DNA of 64,000 nt from contig CBDDBR010000011.1 of assembly GCA_965225895.1 (NCBI GenBank), forward strand, positions 2,292,606-2,356,605, read 5' to 3'. Positions 25,696 through 34,469 of this stretch are shown here, piece by piece; positions within the stretch are counted from its first letter, which is position 1, and every line of letters starts with the position of its first letter. This stretch comes from Endobugula sp965225895. GTDB taxonomy: Bacteria > Pseudomonadota > Gammaproteobacteria > Pseudomonadales > Cellvibrionaceae. A program made the translations under genes and the position numbers. Below the pieces are notes generated by a model, which was given only the letters and a program-made list of their open reading frames with translations, made no database searches and was not told the DNA's origin.

Positions 25696-26988
25696 TTGAA
25701 TATATATGCTTATATAGAATACGTAACGGAACATGACGGCCAAGACATAGCGACGGTTTATCGTTGGGGGCTATCGGGTGCCGAGCTTGATAAAAACGCC
25801 ATGCAAATAGGTACCGAAGAGGCGTTGTTTGAGTGGCTAACAAATATTTCGCATCCTATTGTACTTATTATTCCGGGTGCTCGTGTGGTGACACAGCAGG
25901 TGCCATATAGTGAAAAAGAGAAGCGTTACTTTGAAAAAATGCTGCCTTATTCATTAGAAGATGCCGTAATTGATGATGTGGATACACTGCATTTTGTACA
26001 AGGAAAAATAGGGTCAACTCACGCTAACGTGGCTTATATTGATAAACAATGGTTTGACAAAATATTACGTGTTTTTGCAGAAAAAGAATTTTTTGTGCAT
26101 CAATGTATTGCAGATTTCCAAAAAATTCAGGTGCAAGATAATGAAACAATTTTTTGGTTAACGAACGATACATTGTATAGTCATTCGGATGATGGCCAAG
26201 GCTTTACTTGCTCTAAGCATATGATGGAACCAGTTTTATCGAGCGTTTTATTGGATGTATCATCAGACGAAGCGCTAGGCCAAAACAGCCATAAAAACGG
26301 TAAAAGTCATAAGCAATATCATGTGTATATCTCTGATTGTTCAGAAGAACACTATCAGCATGAGCAAGACGCAGTTACGCGTATATTTCATACGTTAGCG
26401 CCAGAGGCGGCCGTTAATATACACTATGGAGAACCTGTATTATCACTTGATAATCCTCAGGCGATGAATCTGTGTTGTGGCCCTTATCAACAAAAGAAAC
26501 CCGTTGCCCAACAAGTAAAAGAATATACATGGCTAGGGGTGTTGGCTGTGATAGCGTTGGTATTTTTTGTGAGTGTTAATGCAATAGATATTTATAGGCT
26601 GAGTACTGCAAATAATGCTAAGGCCGATGCAATACAAGCAGAAGCAAGAAAAGTGATTCCTGTAGGCAATATTCAGCATAACCCAGTGAGGCAATTGTTG
26701 AATAAATTAGGAAGCACTCAAGCGGATAATTCAGAGCCTAGCCAAGTGGTGTATTTGTTATCTCACATCGCGCCAGTGATTCAAGCGTTAGATATTAATT
26801 TATCAACTATAAATTATAGTGATAAAGAAAAAGTGATGCGTTTAAATATACAAGCTGATTCATTTAATCAGGTCGAAAAATTTCGTACAAATTTAACAAG
26901 CAAAGGCCTGTATGCTGAGCTGATCAGTTCTAATGCGGTTGACAATAAGTTTCAAGCTCGTATTCGTGTTAGTTTGGAGGCACGCTAA
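25696..26988 (+). CDS. gspL: Type II secretion inner-membrane protein GspL
   Basis: A protein of about 430 aa whose N-terminal cytoplasmic actin-like domain recruits GspE (SHPIVLIIPGARVVTQQVPYSEKEKRYFEKMLPY is split here over residues 50-85), followed by one TM helix near 275-297 and a periplasmic ferredoxin-like domain (LDINLSTINYSDKEKVMRL). TTG 25696 is chosen because AAAGGTGAG lies at the right distance; GTG 25687 is the alternative. Its stop overlaps the gspM ATG (TAATG). Confidence 0.87.
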   Translation: MNIYAYIEYVTEHDGQDIATVYRWGLSGAELDKNAMQIGTEEALFEWLTNISHPIVLIIPGARVVTQQVPYSEKEKRYFEKMLPYSLEDAVIDDVDTLHFVQGKIGSTHANVAYIDKQWFDKILRVFAEKEFFVHQCIADFQKIQVQDNETIFWLTNDTLYSHSDDGQGFTCSKHMMEPVLSSVLLDVSSDEALGQNSHKNGKSHKQYHVYISDCSEEHYQHEQDAVTRIFHTLAPEAAVNIHYGEPVLSLDNPQAMNLCCGPYQQKKPVAQQVKEYTWLGVLAVIALVFFVSVNAIDIYRLSTANNAKADAIQAEARKVIPVGNIQHNPVRQLLNKLGSTQADNSEPSQVVYLLSHIAPVIQALDINLSTINYSDKEKVMRLNIQADSFNQVEKFRTNLTSKGLYAELISSNAVDNKFQARIRVSLEAR

Positions 26989-27467
26989 TGTCTATCATTG
27001 AAAATATAAAAGATAATTGGACAGAGCGACCCCTGTCAGAAAAAAGAATTTTGCTTGTTGTGGGTGTGTTTACCATCGTATGTTTATTCTATTTGTTGGT
27101 TGTAGATAGTTTAGTGTCTTGGCGCGAACATGAAGCTAAAAAACTGGTAGCAAACCAAAAAATATACGCACAAGTATCTCGTTTAGTGACTCGATTTGAA
27201 CAACAAAATAACACAGAGAATAATGTATCTTCAGGCTTAGCCACAATTATTGATGAGAGCTTGCAAGCTAATGGTTTAGCCATGCGCGGTTTTCAGCCTG
27301 GAAAAAACAATGATGCCCGTTTGCGCCTAAGTGATGTTTCTTATGATGCGCTTATGCAATGGCTATATGATATTGAATATAAACATCATATGACGATAGA
27401 AGAAATTTCTATTGCACAAACAAAAACAGCGGGTGTACTGACTGCCAATGTTAGAGTGAGACAATAA
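26988..27467 (+). CDS. gspM: Type II secretion inner-membrane protein GspM
   Basis: A 159-aa bitopic protein that partners GspL. One TM helix lies at about 20-40 (ILLVVGVFTIVCLFYLLVV), followed by a periplasmic coiled and ferredoxin-like domain ending with YDALMQWLYDIEYKH and a final beta strand. The start overlaps the gspL stop by one base. A 155-base repeat-bearing gap separates it from gspN. Confidence 0.9.
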   Translation: MSIIENIKDNWTERPLSEKRILLVVGVFTIVCLFYLLVVDSLVSWREHEAKKLVANQKIYAQVSRLVTRFEQQNNTENNVSSGLATIIDESLQANGLAMRGFQPGKNNDARLRLSDVSYDALMQWLYDIEYKHHMTIEEISIAQTKTAGVLTANVRVRQ

Positions 27468-27503
27468 TCGTAATGTCACTGATCGTGTGTTTTTTTGGTT
27501 TTC

Positions 27504-27626
27504 GTGATTATATGTAATGTAGTTTTATTTTTAGTGGCTTTATTTGCAATGACTTTGTTTTCAATGGTTTTAGTTTCAGTGATTTTATTTAGTATGACTG
27601 TGTTCAGTATGACGGCTTTAGTATGA
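27504..27626 (+). CDS. Candidate 40-aa hydrophobic pentapeptide-repeat mini-ORF overlapping gspN
   Basis: From GTG 27504 an open frame of 40 codons runs to TGA 27624-27626, overlapping the gspN ATG in an ATGA. The DNA from about 27534 is a degenerate 15-bp tandem repeat, so the product is a string of five-residue units of the type M-T-L-F-S (VALFA, MTLFS, MVLVS, VILFS, MTVFS, MTALV), fully hydrophobic. The gspN start has no good ribosome-binding site of its own, so coupling to this frame is plausible. The GTG itself has only a weak upstream site, and the sequence is T-rich, so it may be only a repeat and not a gene. Confidence 0.35.
   Translation: MIICNVVLFLVALFAMTLFSMVLVSVILFSMTVFSMTALV
27534..27623 (+). 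repeat. Degenerate 15-bp tandem repeat before gspN
   Basis: Six consecutive 15-base units with the pattern (A/G)TG-nnT-TTn-TTT-(T/A)(C/G)(A/T) run up to the gspN start. The units are diverged in sequence but keep exact spacing and reading frame. No similar array is seen elsewhere in the window. Confidence 0.6.
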
Positions 27627-28366
27627 AAAAGTTATTGTTAATCATGTCTATCCTTTTGGCTTTTTATTTCATCCCAGCATCTTGGGTAGTGAAGGCATTT
27701 TTTCCAACGTATACTCATGTTTCATACGATGAAATTAATCGCGCTTGGTGGAATGGCCACATTAAAAAATCAAGCATCATTTTACGGGGGTATCGTGTAT
27801 TAATAGGTGATGTTCATTGGCGGTACGAATGGTTGTCTATTTTTTCTGGTATGCCCTGTGTAACATTTTATAGTTATGATGTGCTTATACAATCAGCGGG
27901 TCGACTCTGTTACCAGTTAGACAATGGCCGTATGATTATTCGCGATCTTGATTTTTCTCTTTCAGCAGAAGAGGTGGCGGCAGTTGCAGGTGTTGAAGTT
28001 ATTGGTAGGTTTGAAGGCTATGTCGAAGAGGCAGTGGTGTATGATGATCAAGTCGTATTGGTTCAAGGTAATACTGTTTGGAAAGATGCACAATGGCATA
28101 ACGGTGAAAAATGGTTGTCATTAGGCCAACTATTATTAACAGCAACCACAGAAAATGATTTAATGGCTATTCATAGTCGTGATGTAGATGGCCCTATAAC
28201 GGTAGATTTAACGATGTTTTTTCAGAAGCAATATCTGCAATCAGTTATTGGCTCTATCCACCTTAATGATACAGTAGATACTTCTTTGCGCGATACAATC
28301 AATCTTTTTGCTCACGAAGTTCAAGGGCAAAAATATCTCGTGGAGTATTATTTTAATCCCCGCTAA
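27623..28366 (+). CDS. gspN: Type II secretion protein GspN
   Basis: A 247-aa protein with an N-terminal TM helix (residues 3-20) and a periplasmic domain. The segment NRAWWNGHIKKSSIILRGYRVLIGDVHWRYEW and the later GRFEGYVEEAVV and QWHNGEKWLSLGQLLL fit GspN proteins, which are an accessory part of some type II systems. It closes the operon. Its stop overlaps the end of the convergent lipoprotein gene by 4 bases. No strong ribosome-binding site precedes the ATG. Confidence 0.85.
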   Translation: MKKLLLIMSILLAFYFIPASWVVKAFFPTYTHVSYDEINRAWWNGHIKKSSIILRGYRVLIGDVHWRYEWLSIFSGMPCVTFYSYDVLIQSAGRLCYQLDNGRMIIRDLDFSLSAEEVAAVAGVEVIGRFEGYVEEAVVYDDQVVLVQGNTVWKDAQWHNGEKWLSLGQLLLTATTENDLMAIHSRDVDGPITVDLTMFFQKQYLQSVIGSIHLNDTVDTSLRDTINLFAHEVQGQKYLVEYYFNPR

Positions 28367-28878
28367 GGGACTATAAATTCACTGAGTTTATGCTGTTTTA
28401 TACTCATAATATGTGATTGTTCATCAATCATAAAACGTAATACCACATTATTTTGTTGTTGTATAAATTCACTGTCAGCATAATTTAACGATAATGTGAC
28501 CCCTTTGTTTGGTGCTACAAAAAAGCCATTATCATTCAAAACAATGCGTTGACCACCCGCAATAATATACACTTTTTCAATAAATACATTCTCTGTTTTA
28601 ATAGAGCGAAATTGTAGTTTATAACCATTGGCAAGTGTTTGTGTTGTGGATGCGTTTTCACTATTGGTGGTATTTGAAAAGCTTGCTCGCATACTGACGG
28701 ATGCTTTTCGATGGTTAAAATACACCGTAGAATCATTATGCAGTAATGTGTCTTTTTTGAGCGTGGTTTGCTTGCTTGGTGCTGTTTGACAGGCCATTAA
28801 TGCAAGGCCGCATAGCAGTAAAATACTATGCGAGAGTAAACGTCGTGATACAGTATGTAGTGCGAAAAAATATGGCAT
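28363..28878 (-). CDS. Hypothetical lipoprotein
   Basis: A 171-aa predicted lipoprotein; the signal ends LMAC at about Cys30. The mature domain is beta-rich (STVYFNHRKASVSMRASF, then YKLQFRSIKTENVFIEKVY, LNDNGFFVAPNKGVTLSL) and ends IKQHKLSEFIVP. I do not recognise the family. ATG 28878 gives a normal signal; the ATG at 28920 would add a poor leader. It is convergent with gspN and could be an outer-membrane partner, but no known pilotin signature is seen. Confidence 0.75.
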   Translation of the reverse strand: MPYFFALHTVSRRLLSHSILLLCGLALMACQTAPSKQTTLKKDTLLHNDSTVYFNHRKASVSMRASFSNTTNSENASTTQTLANGYKLQFRSIKTENVFIEKVYIIAGGQRIVLNDNGFFVAPNKGVTLSLNYADSEFIQQQNNVVLRFMIDEQSHIMSIKQHKLSEFIVP

Positions 28879-28934
28879 GTTGATACAATTAAATACGTTG
28901 CTAATAATAGTGAGTAGCAAAATTGTATCAGAAA

Positions 28935-29930
28935 CTACGTCTCAGTGGGTTCACTATTCGTTGGGGCGTTGGGATATTGATAAATATGTGTTTGGTTACG
29001 TCCACCTTGTTTGGATTCGTATAAGGCTTGGTCAGCAAAATCAATCCAATTGGTTGGGTTTTTTAGGGACGAGTCATAGGCTGCAAGGCCAAGGCTTACC
29101 GTATATTCGATGATTTGGCCTTCGTAGTAGGCAGGTTTGGCAGCAATTTTTCTACGAATACGTTCTGCTAATACATACGCAGAATCAATCGGTGTGTGGG
29201 GTAATAGAATGACATATTCTTCACCGCCGTAACGTCCAGCAATATCGGTTTTACGAATAGATTGCTTAACAATCTCGGCGGTTTGTCGAATAACCTCATC
29301 ACCTGCGGGATGGCCAAAGCCATCATTCACCTTTTTAAAGTGATCAATATCAAACATGATAAGAGAGCAGTCTTCGTGATAACGTGCCTCACGTTCAAAC
29401 TCTTTGGTTAATAAATCTTCCCATGATTTACGGTTTAATAGACCCGTTAAACCATCGGTTTTGCTGATAATTTCTAATTGATCATTGGCTTTTTCAAGCT
29501 CTTGATTATTTACGGCTTGTTCGGTCACGTCATAAATAATCACGCAAATATTTTCTGTTTTACCGTCTAGGCCTTGAATAGGAATAAAGGTACTGTTTTG
29601 GTACATGAATTCCGCTTTGCCAGTAATCGGCCTGTAGTTTTCAAAGCGAAATAGATACGGTCGTTGTTCCCATGTGGTAAAAGCGGAATTTTTTAATTCG
29701 TAAACCGATTGAGTTTTTCGTAGAAACCATTTTTCGTCAATTTCTGGAAATAATTCAAATAGCGAGTGGCCAATAATATCTTCTGCAAGGGTGGCGCTAT
29801 GGTTCTGCATAAAACTATTCCATAGCTTTATATTGCAGTTTTTATCGAGTAAGACTAGGCCGACATCAACGTTTTGTACAACGTCCATAATCCAACGAAA
29901 ATCATTAAACATATCTTGAGAGTTAGACAT
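28935..29930 (-). CDS. PAS-GGDEF diguanylate cyclase
   Basis: A 331-aa soluble protein that should make cyclic di-GMP. A PAS domain spans about 12-140 (VDVGLVLLDKNCNIKLWN and GHSLFELFPEI); a short helical linker leads to a GGDEF domain at about 160-315 with intact active site GRYGGEEYVILLP, the nucleotide residues DIDHFKKVNDGFGHPAGDEV, and an inhibitory I-site RKTD five residues before GGEEY. No TM segment. It starts 11 bases after the CheC-family gene ends, so the two form an operon. Confidence 0.93.
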   Translation of the reverse strand: MSNSQDMFNDFRWIMDVVQNVDVGLVLLDKNCNIKLWNSFMQNHSATLAEDIIGHSLFELFPEIDEKWFLRKTQSVYELKNSAFTTWEQRPYLFRFENYRPITGKAEFMYQNSTFIPIQGLDGKTENICVIIYDVTEQAVNNQELEKANDQLEIISKTDGLTGLLNRKSWEDLLTKEFEREARYHEDCSLIMFDIDHFKKVNDGFGHPAGDEVIRQTAEIVKQSIRKTDIAGRYGGEEYVILLPHTPIDSAYVLAERIRRKIAAKPAYYEGQIIEYTVSLGLAAYDSSLKNPTNWIDFADQALYESKQGGRNQTHIYQYPNAPTNSEPTET

Positions 29931-29941
29931 AATGATTCAGC

Positions 29942-30550
29942 TTAATCCAATAAATAATTGAGTTTTTTAAGGAGGTGAAGCAACGATTGCTCCGTGATCA
30001 CTACGAGTAAATCGCACTGCACATCATAATTTTCAATTTGATAGCTAACCTCAACTACAAGGGCTTGATTCCAGCGTAAGGTTTCGGAGGTGAGTAATTT
30101 ATCGAGTTCTTGGTGTTGCCCTAAAATAGCGGGAGGGCCAAAACTAAATTCAATATCCATTTGTTCAGCAATACCGCGAAGTATAGCGCCAACGAGTATA
30201 TTGGTAGAGTCTATTAGTACTTCTCGTTCGGCAGCCACGGTAATTTCTTCGTCATACCCCATGAGTGAGGCAAGATCGTTAAAGCTGGTGTCGTTAAATA
30301 ACAACATGGCTTCGCCAGCAATACCGCCACCAATAAAGCCTTGGCAAACCCCAGATACATTATGCCCATCAACGGTTTGTACGGCCATTGCAATCTCTTT
30401 TGGCGAGAGTATGGCTACATGGGGAATAGACAGAATGACAAACGCGTCTAATAAACGTGCTAGATGGTCTCCAGCTTGCCCCATGGCCACATTGCTAATT
30501 TCTTGCAAGCAGTCACGATGGTCTTCATTCAGTACGATCTGTTGATTCAT
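29942..30550 (-). CDS. CheC-family chemotaxis-type phosphatase
   Basis: A 202-aa protein of the CheC/CheX family, which dephosphorylates CheY-like receivers. The first active-site helix is clear (DCLQEISNVAMGQAGDHLARLL, with Glu and Asn in the expected positions), and a second, weaker one is LIDSTNILVGAILRG, where Asp stands in for the usual Glu. No CheY or CheA lies in this region; its partner here is a diguanylate cyclase downstream, suggesting a role in linking receiver phosphorylation to c-di-GMP. Confidence 0.85.
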   Translation of the reverse strand: MNQQIVLNEDHRDCLQEISNVAMGQAGDHLARLLDAFVILSIPHVAILSPKEIAMAVQTVDGHNVSGVCQGFIGGGIAGEAMLLFNDTSFNDLASLMGYDEEITVAAEREVLIDSTNILVGAILRGIAEQMDIEFSFGPPAILGQHQELDKLLTSETLRWNQALVVEVSYQIENYDVQCDLLVVITEQSLLHLLKKLNYLLD

Positions 30551-30677
30551 TTATATTACAGCTGTCTGTCAGTGAATAATTATTGATACCTCTTACAATG
30601 GTAGTATAGGAATTGGATGTTTGCCGAAAAAACAATGAAGAAAAAGTGCGGAATTAAAAAGAGAAATTTTGGTGCCA

Positions 30678-30710
30678 TAAAAAGTAATGCCCATGTGGTA
30701 TGGGCATTAC
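30678..30710 (-). terminator. Rho-independent terminator of tex
   Basis: A 10-bp perfect stem (30684-30693 with 30701-30710) around a 7-base loop is followed on the minus strand by a T-run (A-run at 30679-30683 on the plus strand). It lies just after the tex stop. Confidence 0.88.
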
Positions 30711-30720
30711 GGGTAGTGAT

Positions 30721-33048
30721 TTAATTTTTTTGCTTTGTCATGGCGGCTTTTAATAAATCCCCCATTGAGCCCACCGCAGGCTTTTGTTCGTTTCTATTGC
30801 CTTTGTTATTGTTTTTATTATAGTTTTTTGCATTTTGTGCTGATTTTTCTCTTGCCGTTTTAGGGGTGTTACTGGTGTCGCACTCATCATCTAAACGCAT
30901 ACTTAAGCCAATACGTTTGCGGGGAATATCAACTTCCATGACTTTTACCTTCACAATATCGCCTGCTTTTACTACTGTGCGAGGGTCTTTTACAAAGGTG
31001 TTAGAAAGGGATGATATATGGACTAAACCGTCTTGGTGCACGCCAATATCCACAAAAGCACCAAAGTTAGTAACATTGGTAATTACGCCTTCTAAAATCA
31101 TCGCGGGCTTAAGGTCTTTTAAGGTTTCAACGCCTTCTTTAAACGATGCGGTTTTAAATTCAGGTCTTGGATCGCGGCCTGGCTTTTCAAGCTCTTTAAA
31201 AATATCTTCTACGGTGGGTAGGCCAAAGCGTTCACTGGTAAAGTCTTTGGGTTGTAGAGTACGTAAAACGCTAACATCATTGAGTACAGCGCTAAGAGGC
31301 TTATCAATTTGATGGCTTATGGCCTCTACCACTTCGTAAGATTCAGGGTGAACGGCTGAGGCATCGAGTGGATTGTCGCCATTGGCGATGCGCAAAAATC
31401 CAATCGCTTGTTCATAGGTTTTATCACCTAGACGCGCCACGTCTTTTAATTGTTCTCGTCGGGTAAAGCGGCCATTGCGATCACGAAAATCCACAATGTT
31501 GTTTGCAATGGTTTGGTTCAGACCTGATACGCGGGCTAATAATGGCGCTGATGCGGTATTCACCTCTACACCGACGGCATTTACACAGTCTTCTACGGTG
31601 GCATCTAGTGCTTTTGCCAGCTTTGCCTGTGATACATCGTGTTGGTATTGCCCCACACCAATAGATTTGGGTTCAATTTTAACTAACTCGGCTAACGGAT
31701 CTTGTAAGCGGCGGGCAATAGAAATCGCACCACGAATGGTGACATCAAGGTCAGGAAATTCTTTGGCAGCAAATTCACTGGCCGAATAAATCGATGCACC
31801 AGCCTCATTAACCATCACGGTTTTTGCTTTGAGTTCTGGGTGGCGCTTGAGCACGTCATTAGCAAAGGCTTCGGTTTCCCGTGATGCGGTACCATTACCA
31901 ATAGCAATAAGCTCAACATGGTATTTTTGGCAGAAATTTATCAGCATAGCTTCTGCTTCGGCTAAACGTTTTTGCGGTTGATGGGGGAATATAGCGCCAT
32001 GATCCAGCACTTTTCCTGTTTGATCAATCACGGCAACTTTAACGCCTGTGCGTAATCCTGGGTCTAAACCTATGGTGCCTTTTTGGCCTGCGGGTGCGGC
32101 TAAGAGCAAGTCATTTAAGTTATTGGCAAATACGTTAATAGCGTCTGCTTCCGCTTTTTCACGTGCTTCAGAGAAAAGGTCTGTCTCTAAATGTGTTAAT
32201 AGTTTAATACGCCATGTCCAGCGAACCACCTCTGCGAGCCATTTGTCTGCAGGGCGATCTTGGTGATGAATATTCCAGTGCTCGGCGATAGTTACTTCAC
32301 AGGGGTGTCTATCGGCCAGATCCGATTCTTTAACAGTCAAATTAAGTGACAATATGCCTTCATTACGTGCGCGAAATAAGGCCAGTGCGCGATGGGAGGG
32401 TAGAGTTTTAAGTGGCTCGTGGTGGTCAAAATAGTCACTAAATTTTTGGCCTTCTGTTTCTTTACCTTTTAGTACAGCGGCCGTAATTTCACCCTGTTCA
32501 CTTAAAAAAGTACGCAACTTACCTAATAATTTAGCATCTTCGCTAAAGCGTTCCATGAGGATGTATTTTGCGCCATCTAGTGCATCTTTGGCGGTGGTAA
32601 TTTTATGTTCTTCGTTAATGTATTTTTCAGCTTCTTGTTCTGGCTGTAATGATGGGTCTTGGTATAAAGCATTCGCTAACGATTCTAAGCCGGCTTCAAT
32701 GGCTATTTGCCCCTTTGTGCGACGCTTAGGTTTATAGGGTAAATAAATATCTTCTAGCTCGGTTTTGGTCTCTGCCGCGCTAATATCAGCACTCAGTTCG
32801 GGGGTGAGTTTTCCTTGTTCATCAATACTTTTTACAATGGCTGCTCTACGGTCTTCTAATTCACGTAGATAACCTAGGCGCTCATCTAATTGGCGCATTT
32901 GTGAGTCATCAAGACTGCCTGTGACTTCTTTTCGGTAACGAGAAATAAACGGAACAGTTGCCCCCTCGTCCAATAGCCCGACGGCTGCGGTTACTTGTTT
33001 TAATTCAACAGAGAGTTCATTGGCAATGCGTTGGTAAATAGAAGTCAT
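30721..33048 (-). CDS. tex: Transcription accessory protein Tex
   Basis: A 775-aa cytoplasmic nucleic-acid-binding protein linked to transcription and RNA processing. Domain order is standard: helical Tex N-domain (SRYRKEVTGSLDD), YqgF-like nuclease fold (IGLDPGLRTGVKVAVID, IGNGTASRETEAFA), helix-hairpin-helix region (VGVEVNTASAPLLARVSGL), and a C-terminal S1 domain (LEGVITNVTNFGAFVDIGVHQDGLVHIS). The lysine/asparagine-rich tail is typical. It has its own terminator. Confidence 0.96.
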   Translation of the reverse strand: MTSIYQRIANELSVELKQVTAAVGLLDEGATVPFISRYRKEVTGSLDDSQMRQLDERLGYLRELEDRRAAIVKSIDEQGKLTPELSADISAAETKTELEDIYLPYKPKRRTKGQIAIEAGLESLANALYQDPSLQPEQEAEKYINEEHKITTAKDALDGAKYILMERFSEDAKLLGKLRTFLSEQGEITAAVLKGKETEGQKFSDYFDHHEPLKTLPSHRALALFRARNEGILSLNLTVKESDLADRHPCEVTIAEHWNIHHQDRPADKWLAEVVRWTWRIKLLTHLETDLFSEAREKAEADAINVFANNLNDLLLAAPAGQKGTIGLDPGLRTGVKVAVIDQTGKVLDHGAIFPHQPQKRLAEAEAMLINFCQKYHVELIAIGNGTASRETEAFANDVLKRHPELKAKTVMVNEAGASIYSASEFAAKEFPDLDVTIRGAISIARRLQDPLAELVKIEPKSIGVGQYQHDVSQAKLAKALDATVEDCVNAVGVEVNTASAPLLARVSGLNQTIANNIVDFRDRNGRFTRREQLKDVARLGDKTYEQAIGFLRIANGDNPLDASAVHPESYEVVEAISHQIDKPLSAVLNDVSVLRTLQPKDFTSERFGLPTVEDIFKELEKPGRDPRPEFKTASFKEGVETLKDLKPAMILEGVITNVTNFGAFVDIGVHQDGLVHISSLSNTFVKDPRTVVKAGDIVKVKVMEVDIPRKRIGLSMRLDDECDTSNTPKTAREKSAQNAKNYNKNNNKGNRNEQKPAVGSMGDLLKAAMTKQKN

Positions 33049-33281
33049 AATTAAGGAGTCTTTAAGGATTTTATTTCTGGGTTCTTTTAAATCATCAAAA
33101 GTGTGGCATTATGCGTAAATATCAGTATATAACCAGTCTTGAAATTCAAGATGTTTTGTGTAGGTTAATTCATGTGGTAAGACCATATTTATGATGGCAC
33201 TTATTCATACCAATAATGTCGATATATGCAGATGAATAAAGAATTATTTGCCGTGAGTATCAATAGTGTAAGGGGAAAACA

Positions 33282-34445
33282 ATGACCCGCCAGTTGGGTT
33301 CAGTGAACGTTATTATCATTATTATTATAGGGGCAGTGTTAGTGCTAGCGGCGTATTGGTTGCGTCCTACACCTGGTGTGCGTCCGTTGCCAGATGCTAA
33401 ACCTCTTACGGTGTCTGTGATGGCTATTAAAGCCCAGCGGCAACAGATACAAGTGAAAACGCAAGGTACTGTAGTGCCAAGCCGAGAGATTAATCTTGTT
33501 GCAGAAGTCTCTGGGCGCGTTGTGTCTGTGAGTGATACGTTTGTTAACGGTGGTTTTTTTCAACAAGGGGATGTGCTTGTTACTCTTGATCAGCGCGACT
33601 ATCAATACCGCTTAGCCGAAGCCAAAGCGCAGGTAGCTGCAGCAGAAAGAGAGCTGGCCTTAGAAAAAGGGCAAGCACGCCAAGCTAAGCGTGAGTGGCG
33701 CGACTTAGGTAGTGACGAGGCAAATGCATTATCGTTACGTGTGCCCCAAGTAAACGCTGCAGAAGCACAATTATCATCGGCTATTGCCCAGCGTCGTCAG
33801 GCCGAGCTTAATGTAGAGCGCGCCACTATTCGTGCGCCTTTTACGGGGCGCATACAAGCAATACAGGTAAATGCGGGGCAATATGTGAGTGCAGGTACCA
33901 TTGTTGCCGCGATTTATGACAGCGCTTTGGCCGAAGTACGTTTGCCATTAAGTGATAAACAATTAGCATTGGTGGGTATTCCTTTGGGAGTGACCTTAAA
34001 TCAGGAGCAACAACGTACAGTAACGTTATCCGCCGTGATTGCGGGTGTGACACACCAATGGCCAGCCTTGTTGGCGCGCACAGAAGCAAGTATTGACGAT
34101 ACAACACGTTTGTACTTTTCCGTAGTAGAAATTCCAGAGCCTTTTAATTCTTCTCGTTATTCCTCACCACTGATTTCAGGTTTGTTTGTTGAAGCAAATA
34201 TAGCGGGTGTTGAGTTAGACAATGTTGTACAAGTACCAGAAAAATCGCTGTATAAAAATCGCTTCGTATATATTGTGGATCACAATAATCGCACCCAGCA
34301 ACGTGAAGTGACGGTGCTTGCAAAAGAAGATAGCGTTGTTTGGGTGCAGGGTGAATTTAAAGAGAGCGAACAGTTGATTATAAGTGATCCAAAAGTTTTA
34401 CAGCCTAATATTATTGTTACCCCACGAGTGACGAACCCATCATAA
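33282..34445 (+). CDS. RND efflux periplasmic adaptor (MFP)
   Basis: A 387-aa membrane-fusion protein with an N-terminal hydrophobic anchor (residues 9-27), lipoyl-type motifs (GTVVPSREINLVAEVSGRV and RATIRAPFTGRIQAIQVNAGQYVSAG), a coiled-coil hairpin (residues about 110-180) and beta-barrel domains. It couples the RND pump encoded 25 bases downstream to an outer-membrane channel. No TolC-like gene is adjacent. The substrate is not predictable. Confidence 0.93.
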   Translation: MTRQLGSVNVIIIIIIGAVLVLAAYWLRPTPGVRPLPDAKPLTVSVMAIKAQRQQIQVKTQGTVVPSREINLVAEVSGRVVSVSDTFVNGGFFQQGDVLVTLDQRDYQYRLAEAKAQVAAAERELALEKGQARQAKREWRDLGSDEANALSLRVPQVNAAEAQLSSAIAQRRQAELNVERATIRAPFTGRIQAIQVNAGQYVSAGTIVAAIYDSALAEVRLPLSDKQLALVGIPLGVTLNQEQQRTVTLSAVIAGVTHQWPALLARTEASIDDTTRLYFSVVEIPEPFNSSRYSSPLISGLFVEANIAGVELDNVVQVPEKSLYKNRFVYIVDHNNRTQQREVTVLAKEDSVVWVQGEFKESEQLIISDPKVLQPNIIVTPRVTNPS

Positions 34446-34469
34446 CCATCGATTAAAAGATAACTTGAT

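Noticed and set aside
16723..28366. Type IV pilus instead of type II secretion
   Set aside because: Gene order C to N, the calcium-type GspG pseudopilin, GspK and GspL/M/N proteins are specific to type II secretion.
30090..30545. 151-codon plus-strand frame
   Set aside because: Fully antisense to the CheC-family gene, whose motifs are clear; a shadow frame.
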